Below are positions 16,357 to 25,850 of a stretch of 64,000 nucleotides of DNA, one piece after another. The stretch comes from Sphingomonas corticis (lineage in GTDB: Bacteria; Pseudomonadota; Alphaproteobacteria; Sphingomonadales; Sphingomonadaceae): contig NZ_JAAVJH010000013.1 of the NCBI RefSeq assembly GCF_012035195.1, positions 1 to 64,000 of the forward strand, read 5' to 3'. A program made the translations under genes and the position numbers. The notes below the pieces were generated by a model, which ran no database searches, had not been told where the DNA came from, and saw only the letters and a program-made list of their open reading frames with translations. The first letter of the stretch is position 1; each line of letters starts with the position of its first letter.

Positions 16357-19038
16357 TCAGTCCAGCGCCTCCGGCACGGGGTCGCGCACCACCAGCGGCG
16401 AGGGGAATACGAGCGTGAAGGCCGCGCCGCCCCCATCGGCGCGGTTGGCGGCCGCCACGCCCATGTCCATCGCCGCCGCGAACGCCTTCACGATGGCGAG
16501 GCCCAGGCCCGTGCCGCCGCTCGCCCGGTCGGAGCCCTGCAACCGGCGGAACGTCTCGAACACCTCCTCCTCGCGCCCGGGCGGCAGGCCGGGCCCGCGG
16601 TCGAGGATCGACAGGCGGATCTCGCCGAAGCGGTTGCGCCCCTCGATCACGATCTCCCCCGCGCGCTCGCCGTGCCGCCCGGCATTGTCGAGCAGGTTGA
16701 GCAGGCAATGGTGCAGCAGCCGCGGGTCGGCACGGACCAGCGGCAGATCGGGTGGCACGTCCAGCAGCACCGCATGGCCCTCCAGCGCGCGGCGCGCGTC
16801 CTGCGCGGCGCCGGCGACCGCGTCGCTGAGGTCGACCGGCTCCACCGCCAGCCGCAGCGCGCCCGCCTCCACCCGCGCCATGTCGAGCAGGTTGTCGACG
16901 AAGCGGTTGAGCCGCGCCGCCTCGGTCTCGATCGTCGCGATCAGCTCCGGCGAGGCGCCCTGGTGCAGCTGCGCGGACGCGGCGATCACCGCGGTCAGCG
17001 GGGTGCGCAGGTCGTGGCTGACCGAGGACAGGAGCGCGGCGCGCAGCCGGTCGCGCGTGCGCACGGCGTCGACGTCGCGCATCTCCGCCTCCAGCCGCAG
17101 CCGCTCGATGACGAGCGTCGACTGGTCGATCAGGCTGCTGAGCAGGGGCAGCTGGTCCGCGCGCACCGGGGCGCCCGCGCGATCGCTGGCGACGCCCAGC
17201 ACGCCCAGCACGCGGCCGCCCGCCGCCAGCGGCTGGAACAGCCACTCCGACGCGGCTAGCGTGCCCGATCCCCTGCCCGCCGGCCCGCCGGTGTCGAGCG
17301 CCCAGCGCGCCGCGGCGACGTCCACCGGACCGAGCCGGTAGTCGGGATCGCTGGCGGCGAGGATCGTCGGCCCTCCACCGACGTCCGCGTCGCCGCCGGG
17401 GCGGAGCAGCAGCACCTGCACGTCCAGCAGCCGGCAGATGTCGTCGCAGATCATCTGCGCCGCCTCCCGCGCGTCGTTGACCCCGGCGATGCGGCGCAGG
17501 AACCCGGCGAGCGTCGCGTTGGTGCGCGCGCCGCGGGCGGCGAGATCGGCCTGCGCGCGCACCCGCGCGGTCAGCTGGCTGGTGGCGACGGCGACGCCGA
17601 GGAGGACCACGATCGAAACCAGGTTCTCCGGATCGCTGACCGTCAGCGTGCCCGTCGGCGGCAGGAAGAAGAAATTGTACGCGAGGCTGGACGCGATGCC
17701 GGCGAACAGGCCGGTACGCAGGCCGAACAGGCTGGCCGCCGCCATCACCGGCAGCAGGTAGAGCAGCGCCACGTTGCCGAGGTCGAGGACGTGGAACAGC
17801 CCGCTCGCCACCGCCGTCACCGCCGCGACCAGCGCGGTGGCGACGACGTAGCCCGTGCGCGAACCCCACGATCCCCCGCGCTTCGCCGCCGACGACGGGC
17901 CGGCCGGCGCGTCGGCGGCCAGCGACAGGACGTGGACGGTCACGCCCGGCGAATCGCGTACCAGCCGGTCGACGACGGAGCCGTGGCGCCACTCGAACCA
18001 GCGCGAGCGGCGCGACTTGCCGAGCACCAGCTGCGTCGCGCGCGCATCGGCCAGGAAGTGGCGGATCCCCTCCACCACGCTGGGCGCGGGCACGGTGGCG
18101 ACCGCGCCGCCCAGCTGCGCCGCCAGCGTCATCGTCGCGGCGACGCGACGGTGCTGCGCGTCGGTGAAGGCGGCGGCGCGCGGCGTCTCGACGAACAGCG
18201 CGGTCCAGGGGCCGTGCAGGCCGTCCGCCACCCGCTTGGCGGCGCGGACCAGCGCGTCGGCGCCGGGCAGCTCGCCGATCGCCACGACGATGCGCTCGCC
18301 CCCCGCCCATGTGCCGCCCAGCCCGAGCGCGCGCACGTCCTCCAGCATCCGCGCATCCACCGCCTGCGCGGCACGGCGCAGCGCCAGTTCGCGCAACGCC
18401 GACAGGTTGGAGCGCGAGAAGAAATGGTCGAGCGCGCGCGTCGCCTCCTGCGGCAGGTAGACCTTTCCCGCCTTCAGCCGCTCGATCAGCTCGTCGGGCG
18501 GAATGTCGACGACCTCGATCTCCGCCGCTTCCAGGATGCCGTCGGGCACCGTCTCGCGCACGCGGACGCGGGTGAAGCCGGCCACCACGTCGTTCAGGCT
18601 CTCGACGTGCTGGATGTTGAGGGTGGAATAGACGTCGATCCCGGCGGCCAGCAGTTCCTCCACGTCGCCGTGCCGCTTGGCGTGGCGGCTGCCCGGCGCG
18701 TTGGTGTGCGCCAGCTCGTCCACCAGAACGAGCCGCGGCGCGCGCGCGAGCACCGCGTCCAGATCCATCTCGAACAGGGTGCGGCCCTCGTAGGCGACGG
18801 CGCGGCGCGGCACGATCTCGTGCCCGCGGGTCAGTGCCTCGGTCTCCGCGCGGCCGTGCGTCTCGACCACGCCGACGACCACGTCCACGCCGTCGCGCCG
18901 GCGCGCCAGCCCTTCCGACAGCATCTCGAACGTCTTGCCCACGCCCGGCGCGGCGCCGAGGAAGATCTTCAGCCGCCCGCGCCCCTCCTGCGCGGCGGCG
19001 CGCAGCAGCGCGTCGGGATCGGGCCGCCCTGCCGCCAT
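16357..19038 (-). CDS. kdpD: Osmosensitive K+ channel histidine kinase KdpD
   Basis: 893 residues, full length. The N-terminal KdpD domain has Walker A GAAPGVGKT (residues 28-36) and VDELAHTNAPGSRH, followed by a universal-stress-protein-like domain. Four transmembrane helices lie in the middle (around SGLFHVLDLGNVALLYLLPV), then a GAF-like region, the dimerisation/phospho-acceptor motif SSVSHDLRTPLTAV (His near residue 672), and the ATPase with GGTGLGLAIVKAF. Senses low K+/turgor and phosphorylates KdpE. Overlaps the kdpC stop by one base (TGATG). Confidence 0.96.
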   Translation of the reverse strand: MAAGRPDPDALLRAAAQEGRGRLKIFLGAAPGVGKTFEMLSEGLARRRDGVDVVVGVVETHGRAETEALTRGHEIVPRRAVAYEGRTLFEMDLDAVLARAPRLVLVDELAHTNAPGSRHAKRHGDVEELLAAGIDVYSTLNIQHVESLNDVVAGFTRVRVRETVPDGILEAAEIEVVDIPPDELIERLKAGKVYLPQEATRALDHFFSRSNLSALRELALRRAAQAVDARMLEDVRALGLGGTWAGGERIVVAIGELPGADALVRAAKRVADGLHGPWTALFVETPRAAAFTDAQHRRVAATMTLAAQLGGAVATVPAPSVVEGIRHFLADARATQLVLGKSRRSRWFEWRHGSVVDRLVRDSPGVTVHVLSLAADAPAGPSSAAKRGGSWGSRTGYVVATALVAAVTAVASGLFHVLDLGNVALLYLLPVMAAASLFGLRTGLFAGIASSLAYNFFFLPPTGTLTVSDPENLVSIVVLLGVAVATSQLTARVRAQADLAARGARTNATLAGFLRRIAGVNDAREAAQMICDDICRLLDVQVLLLRPGGDADVGGGPTILAASDPDYRLGPVDVAAARWALDTGGPAGRGSGTLAASEWLFQPLAAGGRVLGVLGVASDRAGAPVRADQLPLLSSLIDQSTLVIERLRLEAEMRDVDAVRTRDRLRAALLSSVSHDLRTPLTAVIAASAQLHQGASPELIATIETEAARLNRFVDNLLDMARVEAGALRLAVEPVDLSDAVAGAAQDARRALEGHAVLLDVPPDLPLVRADPRLLHHCLLNLLDNAGRHGERAGEIVIEGRNRFGEIRLSILDRGPGLPPGREEEVFETFRRLQGSDRASGGTGLGLAIVKAFAAAMDMGVAAANRADGGGAAFTLVFPSPLVVRDPVPEALD

Positions 19039-19610
19039 CAGCGCGGCAGGGCGTCCAGCGCGCGGTTCAGCGCCAGCACGTCGACGTGGCGCTCGCCGAG
19101 GAGCGGCGCCTCGACCTGCTGCTGGACGAGCGCGCGGACGCGGCGCGCGTCGATGCCGCGCACGCGCGCGACGCGCGGCACCTGCGCCAGCGCGGCGGCG
19201 GGCGACAGATCGGGATCGAGGCCCGACCCGCTGGCGGTGACGAGATCGGCGGGCAGCGCGCCGCGCACGCCCTCCCCGCGCCAGCGCGCGACGTCCGCCG
19301 CGGTGCGATCCGCCAGCGCCCGCGCGGTGGGCGCCAGGTTCGAGCCCGACGAGGCGAGCGCGTCATAGCCCTTGCCCGCCGCGGACGGGCGCGTGCGGAA
19401 ATAGCGATCGGCGACGAACGCCTGCCCCACCACGGCCGAGCCGAGAACCCGACCGTCGGCGTCGCGCACCAGGCTGCCGTTCGCCCGCCACGGGAACAGC
19501 GCCTGCGCGATGCCGGTCATCGCCAGCGGATAGGCGAGCCCGAGCAGCACGGCGAACAGGATCGTCATGACGATCGCGGGGCGCAGCGCCGAGGTGAGAT
19601 CCTTGCCCAT
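19038..19610 (-). CDS. kdpC: Potassium-transporting ATPase subunit KdpC
   Basis: 190 residues. One N-terminal membrane helix (IVMTILFAVLLGLAYPL), then a periplasmic domain with GSALVG-like GSAVVGQAF, YFRTRPSA, ASSGSNLAPT and a C-terminal VARVRGI region, all typical of KdpC, the assembly/affinity subunit of the KdpFABC pump. I chose the ATG at 19610 because AAGGAGG lies seven bases upstream; a TTG at 19616 is also in frame. 12 bp after kdpB. Confidence 0.94.
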   Translation of the reverse strand: MGKDLTSALRPAIVMTILFAVLLGLAYPLAMTGIAQALFPWRANGSLVRDADGRVLGSAVVGQAFVADRYFRTRPSAAGKGYDALASSGSNLAPTARALADRTAADVARWRGEGVRGALPADLVTASGSGLDPDLSPAAALAQVPRVARVRGIDARRVRALVQQQVEAPLLGERHVDVLALNRALDALPR

Positions 19611-19622
19611 GTCCAATCCTCC

Positions 19623-21650
19623 TTAAGCGAGACCGAGGCCGGCGACCACGAGATCGATCGCCTTGATGCCGACGAACGGCGCGACCAGGCCGCCGAGCCC
19701 GTAGACGGCCAGGTTGCGCGCCAGCAGCGGCCCCGCGCCCATCGGCCGGTAGGCCACCCCCTTCAGCGCCAGCGGCACCAGCAGCGGGATGACGAGCGCG
19801 TTGAAGATGATCGCCGACAGGATCGCGCTCTGCGGCGTTTCCAGCCGCATCACGTTCAGCACGCCGAGCGCGGGGTAGAGCGCCACGAACATGGCGGGGA
19901 TGATCGCGAAATACTTGGCCACGTCGTTCGCGACGGAGAAGGTGGTCAGCGCGCCGCGCGTCATCAGCAGCTGCTTGCCCAGCCCCACCACCTCGATCAG
20001 CTTGGTCGGGTCGCTGTCCAGGTCGACCATGTTGCCCGCCTCGCGCGCGGCCTGCGTGCCGGTGTTCATCGCGACGCCGACGTCGGCCTGCGCCAGCGCG
20101 GGCGCGTCGTTGGTGCCGTCGCCGCACATCGCCACCAGCCGCCCGCCGGCCTGCTCCCGGCGGATCAGCGCCAGCTTGTCCTCGGGCGTCGCCTGCGCCA
20201 GGAAATCGTCCACGCCCGCTTCCGCCGCGATGGCCGCGGCGGTCAGCGGATTGTCGCCGGTAATCATCACCGTGCGGATGCCCATGGTGCGCAGCTCGCC
20301 GAACCGCTCGCGGATGCCCGCCTTCACCACGTCCTTCAGGAAGATCGCACCCAAAAGCCGCCCGTCCCGCGCCACCGCCAGCGGGGTACCGCCCGCGCGC
20401 GCGATCTCGTCGGTGACGCGCCGCAGCTCGGTCGCCGCCGCCGTTTCGCCCGCGCCGGGGTTGGCGCGCAGGATCGAATCGACCGCGCCCTTCTGCACCA
20501 GCGTGCCGCCCGCGCGCAGCCCCGACACGCGCGTCTGCGCGGTGAAGGCGATCACCTCCGCCCCGTCGGGCAGCGCGCGTTCCAGCCCGTGGCGCTCGCG
20601 CACCAGCCGAACGATCGAGCGGCCCTCCGGCGTCTCGTCGGCCAGGCTCGCCAGCAGCGCCGCCTCGGCGAGTTCCGCCTCGCTTGCCCCGCTGACGCTG
20701 CGCAGCTCGCTCGCCTGGCGGTCGCCGATCGTGATCGTGCCGGTCTTGTCGAGCAGCAGCACGCCGACGTCGCCCGCCGCCTCCACCGCGCGGCCCGACT
20801 TGGCCAGCACGTTGAAGCGTACCAGCCGGTCCATGCCCGCGATGCCGATCGCCGACAGCAGCGCGGCGATCGTCGTCGGGATCAGCGTGACCAGCAGCGC
20901 GGCGAGGATGACGACGGGGATGGCGCCGCCGGCGTAAGCCGCGAAGCCGGGAATGGTGCCCACCGCAATCAGGAAAACGATCGTCAGGCCGACGAGCAGG
21001 ATCGTCAGCGCCACTTCGTTCGGCGTCTTCTGCCGCTCGGCTCCCTCGACCAGCGCGATCATGCGGTCGAGGAAGCCGTGGCCCGGATCCGCCGTCACGC
21101 GCACGCGGATCTCGTCCGACACGACGCGGGTGCCCGCGGTCACCGCCGAGCGGTCGCCGCCGGCCTCGCGGATCACGGGCGCGCTCTCGCCGGTGATCGC
21201 GGCCTCATTGACGGAGGCGACGCCGGCGATCACCTCGCCGTCGGCGGGAATCAGCTCGCCCGCGACGACCAGCACGACGTCGCCGGCGCGCAGACCGCTG
21301 GCGGGCACCTGCTGCGGCACGCCGCCGTGCAGCCGGGTGGCGACGAGTTCCGCCTTGGCGGCGCGCAGCGAGGCGGCCTGCGCCTTGCCCCGCCCCTCCG
21401 CCAGCGCCTCGGCGAAGGTGCCGAACAGCACCGTCAGCCACAGCCACGCCGCCAGCTGCGCCTTGAACGCCACGTCGAGGGCGTCGGTGCCGACGACCAG
21501 CAGCAGCGTGACCAGCGCGGCGACCGCGGCCGTCACGAACATGACCGGATTGCGGACCAGCACGCGCGGATCCAGCTTCAGGAAGGATGCCCTGATCGCG
21601 GGCACGATCAGGTCGGCGGTGAACAGGCGCTTCGCCTCGGTGGTCGCCAC
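19623..21650 (-). CDS. kdpB: Potassium-transporting P-type ATPase subunit KdpB
   Basis: 675 residues, usual length about 680. P-type ATPase motifs are TGES in the actuator domain ([11 protein letters not shown]), DKTGTIT with the phosphorylated Asp, and [19 protein letters not shown] in the hinge. The start is taken as a GTG at 21650 preceded by GGAGG, giving [10 protein letters not shown]; the frame continues upstream into kdpA without a better start. Couples ATP hydrolysis to K+ transport through KdpA. 11 bp after kdpA. Confidence 0.95.
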   Translation of the reverse strand: MATTEAKRLFTADLIVPAIRASFLKLDPRVLVRNPVMFVTAAVAALVTLLLVVGTDALDVAFKAQLAAWLWLTVLFGTFAEALAEGRGKAQAASLRAAKAELVATRLHGGVPQQVPASGLRAGDVVLVVAGELIPADGEVIAGVASVNEAAITGESAPVIREAGGDRSAVTAGTRVVSDEIRVRVTADPGHGFLDRMIALVEGAERQKTPNEVALTILLVGLTIVFLIAVGTIPGFAAYAGGAIPVVILAALLVTLIPTTIAALLSAIGIAGMDRLVRFNVLAKSGRAVEAAGDVGVLLLDKTGTITIGDRQASELRSVSGASEAELAEAALLASLADETPEGRSIVRLVRERHGLERALPDGAEVIAFTAQTRVSGLRAGGTLVQKGAVDSILRANPGAGETAAATELRRVTDEIARAGGTPLAVARDGRLLGAIFLKDVVKAGIRERFGELRTMGIRTVMITGDNPLTAAAIAAEAGVDDFLAQATPEDKLALIRREQAGGRLVAMCGDGTNDAPALAQADVGVAMNTGTQAAREAGNMVDLDSDPTKLIEVVGLGKQLLMTRGALTTFSVANDVAKYFAIIPAMFVALYPALGVLNVMRLETPQSAILSAIIFNALVIPLLVPLALKGVAYRPMGAGPLLARNLAVYGLGGLVAPFVGIKAIDLVVAGLGLA

Positions 21651-21661
21651 GATGGCCTCCG

Positions 21662-23380
21662 TCAGGACAGCTGGCCGCGGATCATCGCGAGATGATCGGC
21701 GACGGGACCGAGCGCGAGGCTCGGCAGGAAGGTGAGGCCGCCCAGGATCAGGATGATGCCCACGAGCAGGCCGACGAACAGCGCGCCGGTGGTCGGGAAC
21801 GACCCCGCGCCCTGCGGCGTGTACGTCTTCGCGGCGAGGCTTCCGGCGATCGCCAGCATCGGCACGATGACGAAGAACCGCCCCAGCCACATCGCGACGC
21901 CGAGCAGACCGTCGTACCAGGGCGTGGCGGCGGAGAGCCCGGCGAAGGCCGAGCCGTTGTTCGCCGCCGCGCTGGTGAAGGCGTAGAGGATTTCGGAGAA
22001 GCCGTGCGGCCCCGCGTTCAGCGGCCCCGCCAGCCCTTGCGGCAGCACCGACGAGAGCGCGGTGAGGCCGAGGATCGCGAGCGGCAGGACGGCGATCGCC
22101 AGCACCGCCAGCTTCACCTCGCGCGCCTCGATCTTCTTGCCCACGTACTCCGGCGTGCGCCCCACCATCAGCCCGGCGACGAACACGGCCAGGATCGCGA
22201 ACAGCAGGAAGCCGTAGATCCCCGCGCCGACGCCGCCCACCACCACCTCGCCCAATTGCATGTTGAACAGCGGGACGAGGCCGCCCAGCGGCGTGAAGCT
22301 GTCGAGCATCGCGTTCACCGCCCCGCACGAGGCGGCCGTGGTGACGACGGAGAACAGCGCGGAGGCGGCGATGCCGAAACGCACCTCCTTGCCCTCCATG
22401 TTGCCACCCTCCACGCCCAGGCGGTGGAGCAGCGGGTTGCCCGCCGCCTCCTGCCAATAGGTGACGGCGACGCCGGACAGGAACAGGATCATCATCGCGG
22501 CGAGGATCGCGCGCCCCTGCCGCGTGTCGCCCACCGCGCGCCCGAACGTCCACGTCAGGCCGGCGCCGATCGCGAAGATCGACAGCATCTGCACGAAATT
22601 GGTCAGCGCGCCCGGGTTCTCGAACGGGTGGGCGGAATTGGCGTTGAAGAAGCCGCCGCCGTTGGTGCCGAGCATCTTGATCGCCTCCTGCGAGGCAACG
22701 GGGCCGAGCGGCAGCGACTGGCGCGCGCCCTCCAGCGTGACCAAATCGACCGCGCCCGACAGCGTCTGCGGCACCCCGGCCGCGACGAGGAACAGGGTGT
22801 AGACGAGGCAGGCGGGCAGCAGCAGGTAGAGCGTGATGCGGGTCACGTCCGCCCAGTAATTGCCGATGCCCCCCCGACTGTCCTTCGGCGCCTCGCGCCG
22901 GGCGAAGCCGCGGAACAGCGCGAAGGCGAGCGCGATGCCGGTCGCCGCCGACAGGAAGTTGTGGATCGTCAGCGCCAGCATCTGCGACAGGTGCGACATC
23001 GTCGCCTCCCCGGCGTAGCTCTGCCAGTTGGTGTTGGTGGTGAAGCTGATCGCGGTGTTGAACGCCAGGTGAGGCGGCACGCCCGCCAGCCCCTGCGGAT
23101 TGCCCGGCAGCACGCCCTGCAGCCGCAGCACGGCATAGGTGAGCAGCAGCAGCGCCACGTTGAAGGCGAGCATGTGCAGCGCGTAGCGGCGCCAGCCCTG
23201 CTCCGCCGCCGGATCGATGCCGGCGAGGCGGTAGAAGCCGCGCTCGACCGGGCCGAGCACCGCGTGGAGCGGCGTGCGGCGGCCCTCGTACAGCGCGAAC
23301 AGCCACCACCCCACCGGCTTCGTCAGCGCCAGCAGGACGGCCACGAAAGAGAGGATCAGGAACCAGCCCTGGAGCGTCAT
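21662..23380 (-). CDS. kdpA: Potassium-transporting ATPase subunit KdpA
   Basis: 572 residues of a superfamily-of-K-transporters channel subunit. The four selectivity-filter repeats can be seen: [29 protein letters not shown], a CGAVNAML region, and [24 protein letters not shown] is a family signature. About ten membrane helices. A strong GAGGAGG precedes the ATG. 10 bp after kdpF in the kdp operon. Confidence 0.96.
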   Translation of the reverse strand: MTLQGWFLILSFVAVLLALTKPVGWWLFALYEGRRTPLHAVLGPVERGFYRLAGIDPAAEQGWRRYALHMLAFNVALLLLTYAVLRLQGVLPGNPQGLAGVPPHLAFNTAISFTTNTNWQSYAGEATMSHLSQMLALTIHNFLSAATGIALAFALFRGFARREAPKDSRGGIGNYWADVTRITLYLLLPACLVYTLFLVAAGVPQTLSGAVDLVTLEGARQSLPLGPVASQEAIKMLGTNGGGFFNANSAHPFENPGALTNFVQMLSIFAIGAGLTWTFGRAVGDTRQGRAILAAMMILFLSGVAVTYWQEAAGNPLLHRLGVEGGNMEGKEVRFGIAASALFSVVTTAASCGAVNAMLDSFTPLGGLVPLFNMQLGEVVVGGVGAGIYGFLLFAILAVFVAGLMVGRTPEYVGKKIEAREVKLAVLAIAVLPLAILGLTALSSVLPQGLAGPLNAGPHGFSEILYAFTSAAANNGSAFAGLSAATPWYDGLLGVAMWLGRFFVIVPMLAIAGSLAAKTYTPQGAGSFPTTGALFVGLLVGIILILGGLTFLPSLALGPVADHLAMIRGQLS

Positions 23381-23390
23381 GCGGGCCTCC

Positions 23391-23480
23391 TCAGAAGCGT
23401 TCGGGACGGATCAGCACCGCCACCAGGTAGACGAGCAGCCCGAGCGCGGTGAGCGCGGCCAGGCAGAGATCGAGCGTCAT
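23391..23480 (-). CDS. kdpF: KdpF small subunit
   Basis: 29 residues, a single membrane helix ([20 protein letters not shown]) ending in the RPERF tail that is typical of KdpF. Stabilises the KdpFABC complex in the inner membrane, as known for E. coli. The ATG at 23480 overlaps the stop of the upstream 36-residue gene (ATGA) and is preceded by GGAAGGGGG. Confidence 0.92.
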   Translation of the reverse strand: MTLDLCLAALTALGLLVYLVAVLIRPERF

Positions 23481-23587
23481 CGCCGGCCCCCTTCCGCCCG
23501 GTCGTGCGCAGTGTCGCACAGCCGTGCCCAGGCGAGCGTCAGCGCGACGAGGCCGGCGAGGATCGCGAGCCACAGGAGGTCGTCCAT
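23477..23587 (-). CDS. 36-residue single-helix membrane protein at the head of the kdp genes
   Basis: The product starts MDDLLWLAILAGLVALTLAW and ends in a charged tail with an ARLCD segment and a basic EGGRR terminus. One hydrophobic helix of about 17 residues with a short acidic N-terminus. A perfect GAGGAGG lies six bases before the ATG, and its stop overlaps the kdpF start (ATGA), so it is very likely translated. It resembles KdpF in size but is a separate protein; it may be an extra small subunit or a regulator of the pump. Small frames in this position tend to be missed by annotation. Function inferred from position only. Confidence 0.7.
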   Translation of the reverse strand: MDDLLWLAILAGLVALTLAWARLCDTAHDRAEGGRR

Positions 23588-23597
23588 CGCCGCCTCC

Positions 23598-24443
23598 TCA
23601 GAACGACGCGGTGAGCGCGAGGACCAGAGCGCCGCCGGCGATGCTGCCGGTGCCGTCCTGCCCCCGGCTGAAGGCGGGTCGCAGGTACGCCGCCTCGCGG
23701 TCGGCGATGTCGGTGTCGACGTAGCCGAGGTTCAGCGTCAGGTTCCGCCACGTCGCCTCCGCGCCGAGCGACCAGTCGAGATAGCGCCCGGTCGGCGACA
23801 CGGCGGTGGCGTTGGGGCCGAGGCCGTCCTGCCCGCGACTGTGGCCGACGTGCGCCTTCGCCGTCACCGGCGTGCCGGGCAGCGCGACCGCGCCGTCGGC
23901 GAAGAGGTAGAGATTGTCCCCCTTCGCGCCTGCGTCGGTATAGGTGCCCGCCGCCGCGTCCGCCCCGGTGCGATACCAGCGGCCGAGCGCCTGCTGCCGC
24001 GGCGCGTAGGCGACGCCCGCGGTCAGCGTGCCGGGGCCGGCGGTGCCGGTCAGCTTCGCGAAGGGTTCGACGAACGCGGTCCGGTCGGCGCCGCCCGGGT
24101 AGGTGTACCACGTCGCGCCGACGTCCAGCGTGCCTCCCCCGACAGGCAGGCGGACGCCGCCGATCAGGTCAAGCTCCAGGTTGGCGCCGCCGAACGTGCC
24201 CCAGCCGGCGAGGTTCGATCCCCACGCGCCGGCGTAGACGCCGCTCCTGTGCGAGAGCGTGATGCCCCCCTGCACCGCCATGCCGCGGTCCGACTGCGAC
24301 ACGCCGCGGAAGCGATAGTCGGAGACGATCGCGGCGGTGCCGCTGGCGACGAGCGCCGGGGTCTCGGCTCCCTGGGCCCGCGCGGCGGCGGGCAGCGCGA
24401 CCAGTACCGCTCCCGCCACGGCAACCGGATGGATCAGCTTCAT
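23598..24443 (-). CDS. TorF-family putative porin
   Basis: 281 residues. A signal peptide ends at ARAQ (about residue 24). Then the SDYRFRGVSQSDRG motif that defines the TorF/Gcw_chp outer-membrane family, alternating beta-strand pattern throughout, and a C-terminal aromatic Phe (LALTASF) as the barrel-insertion signal. Probably a 12- to 16-strand outer-membrane channel. Only 10 bp separate it from the 36-residue gene and the kdp genes, so it is the first gene of that transcript. This suggests outer-membrane entry linked to K+ uptake. Confidence 0.85.
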   Translation of the reverse strand: MKLIHPVAVAGAVLVALPAAARAQGAETPALVASGTAAIVSDYRFRGVSQSDRGMAVQGGITLSHRSGVYAGAWGSNLAGWGTFGGANLELDLIGGVRLPVGGGTLDVGATWYTYPGGADRTAFVEPFAKLTGTAGPGTLTAGVAYAPRQQALGRWYRTGADAAAGTYTDAGAKGDNLYLFADGAVALPGTPVTAKAHVGHSRGQDGLGPNATAVSPTGRYLDWSLGAEATWRNLTLNLGYVDTDIADREAAYLRPAFSRGQDGTGSIAGGALVLALTASF

Positions 24444-24570
24444 GATGGCTCCCGATCAGACAGGCAGTCGCCGGTCGGCGGCGGCTTTCAGGAGCGGGCG
24501 ATTAGGTCCGCCGCGCGTAGCAATGCGAGGGCGGTCCGGCGCTTTCGCATATAGCGCGCATATAGCGCCG
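24444..24570 (-). promoter_or_regulatory. Probable promoter region of the porin-kdp operon with an 11-bp tandem repeat
   Basis: 127 bp between the patatin gene end and the porin start. Two copies of GCATATAGCGC lie in tandem at 24547-24557 and 24558-24568, about 115-125 bp upstream of the porin ATG. They are AT-richer than the surroundings and partly palindromic (ATATAGCGCGCATAT). They could bind KdpE or another regulator, but they do not resemble the T-rich E. coli KdpE site. Confidence 0.3.
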
Positions 24571-25650
24571 CTACACCGGGCGCGGTGCCAGCCGGTGGTG
24601 GACGGGCGCAAACCCGCCCGCGGGGTCGTCGCCGCGGGCGAACACGCGCAAGCCCGGCGCCGCCTCCGCCAGCCGCGCCGGCCCGATCGACGCGAGCGCG
24701 GCGGCCACGTCGGCGCGGCCCGCCCTCCAGCGCGCGCCCACGGTGGAGGGCGAGAAGTCGAACGCCTTGCCGCTGACGTCCTGCGCGGCGTTGCCCTGCT
24801 GGAGATGGACCAGCGTGACCGACCGCGCCATGCCCGCCCGCGCGCGCTCGTCGAACACCGCCTGCCACGCGGCCAGCGCGCGGCGCGACTGGGCGGCGAA
24901 CAGCAGATCCTGCACCCGGTTCACCGCGTCGCCGATTGTGCGCGGCCGGGGACCACGCAGCGGCAGCAGGTCGACCGCGATGCACAGCAGCGGCCGGTCG
25001 TCCTCCACGTCGCCAAGCACCACGTCGAGCGGCAGGTTCAGCGCGATCCCCGCGTCGGCGAGCAGCCGCCCGTCCACCTCCACCGCAGGAAAGGCGGGCA
25101 GCAGCGCGCTGCTGGCGCGGACATGGTCGCCGCGCAGGCGGTGCACGCGCGTGTCGACGACCACGTCCTCGCCGCTCTCGACATCCACCGCGGTCACGCA
25201 CAGGCGCAGATCGCCGCGGTTGAGCCGGTCGAAATCGACCAGCTGGTCCAGCGTGGCGTGCAGCGGCGCGGTGTCGAAGAGCGACTCCGTCCCGGCGAGG
25301 CCCGGCGGATCCCACCATGGCCCGTGCAGCCAGCGCGGCGAGAACAGCCCGGGCTGCCCCATGGTCAGCGTGGAGGTGGCGGCAGCGGTGCGCCGCGCGG
25401 TCTCGACCGCGCGCGGCGTCGCGGCGGCGCCCTCCGCCGGCGCGGGCCGCCAGAAGGCGCGCAGCCGCGCGACGCGCTCCTCGGGCGGGGCGCCGCAGAT
25501 CAGCGCGCCGTTGACCGCGCCCGCCGAGGCGCCCACCACCCAGTCCGGCAGCCAGCCGGCCCGGTGCAGCGCCTCGTACGCGCCCGCGTGATAGGCGCCC
25601 AGCGCATTGCCTCCGCTCAGCACCAGCGCGACGATCGGCTTCGAATCCAT
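24571..25650 (-). CDS. Patatin-like phospholipase
   Basis: 359 residues. The N-terminal patatin fold begins with the oxyanion loop LSGGNALGAYHAGAYEAL, then the nucleophile elbow GASAG with Ser42, and the catalytic Asp in LADAGIALNLPL. No signal peptide; probably a cytosolic or membrane-associated lipid acyl hydrolase. I chose the ATG at 25650, just before MDSKPIVALVLSGG; an upstream start at 25776 would add 42 residues without family features. Divergent from the GT-UGM fusion gene. Confidence 0.85.
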   Translation of the reverse strand: MDSKPIVALVLSGGNALGAYHAGAYEALHRAGWLPDWVVGASAGAVNGALICGAPPEERVARLRAFWRPAPAEGAAATPRAVETARRTAAATSTLTMGQPGLFSPRWLHGPWWDPPGLAGTESLFDTAPLHATLDQLVDFDRLNRGDLRLCVTAVDVESGEDVVVDTRVHRLRGDHVRASSALLPAFPAVEVDGRLLADAGIALNLPLDVVLGDVEDDRPLLCIAVDLLPLRGPRPRTIGDAVNRVQDLLFAAQSRRALAAWQAVFDERARAGMARSVTLVHLQQGNAAQDVSGKAFDFSPSTVGARWRAGRADVAAALASIGPARLAEAAPGLRVFARGDDPAGGFAPVHHRLAPRPV

Positions 25651-25850
25651 CGCGCAACAACGCGTAGATCCCGTCCGGCTTCGCACCGGCACGCAAAAAA
25701 CCGTGCGGCACCGTGCGGCAATGAACGGACGGCCCGATCGCGGCTGATCGGGATCAGTCAGAAATATTGCGATCAATATTCTACATCAGCAGGCACTTAC
25801 GGATCTGCTGCTAGCAACGATGCCGGGCGGGGGCCCGTCAGGAGTTGTTG
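25651..25850. promoter_or_regulatory. Divergent promoter region with inverted and tandem repeats
   Basis: 200 bp between the patatin (minus) and GT-UGM (plus) genes. It has an AT-rich inverted repeat, AATATTG-CGAT-CAATATT at 25763-25780, a 10-bp tandem repeat CCGTGCGGCA at 25701-25720, and an inverted CGATC/GATCG pair near 25735-25750. The AT-rich block stands out from the GC-rich background and could hold promoter and operator sequences. AGGAG before the ATG at 25851 is the ribosome-binding site for the fusion gene. Confidence 0.4.

Noticed and set aside
16357..19038. kdpD frameshift suspected because long frames overlap its sensor region
   Set aside because: The 893-residue frame is intact with Walker A, His box and ATPase motifs in order.
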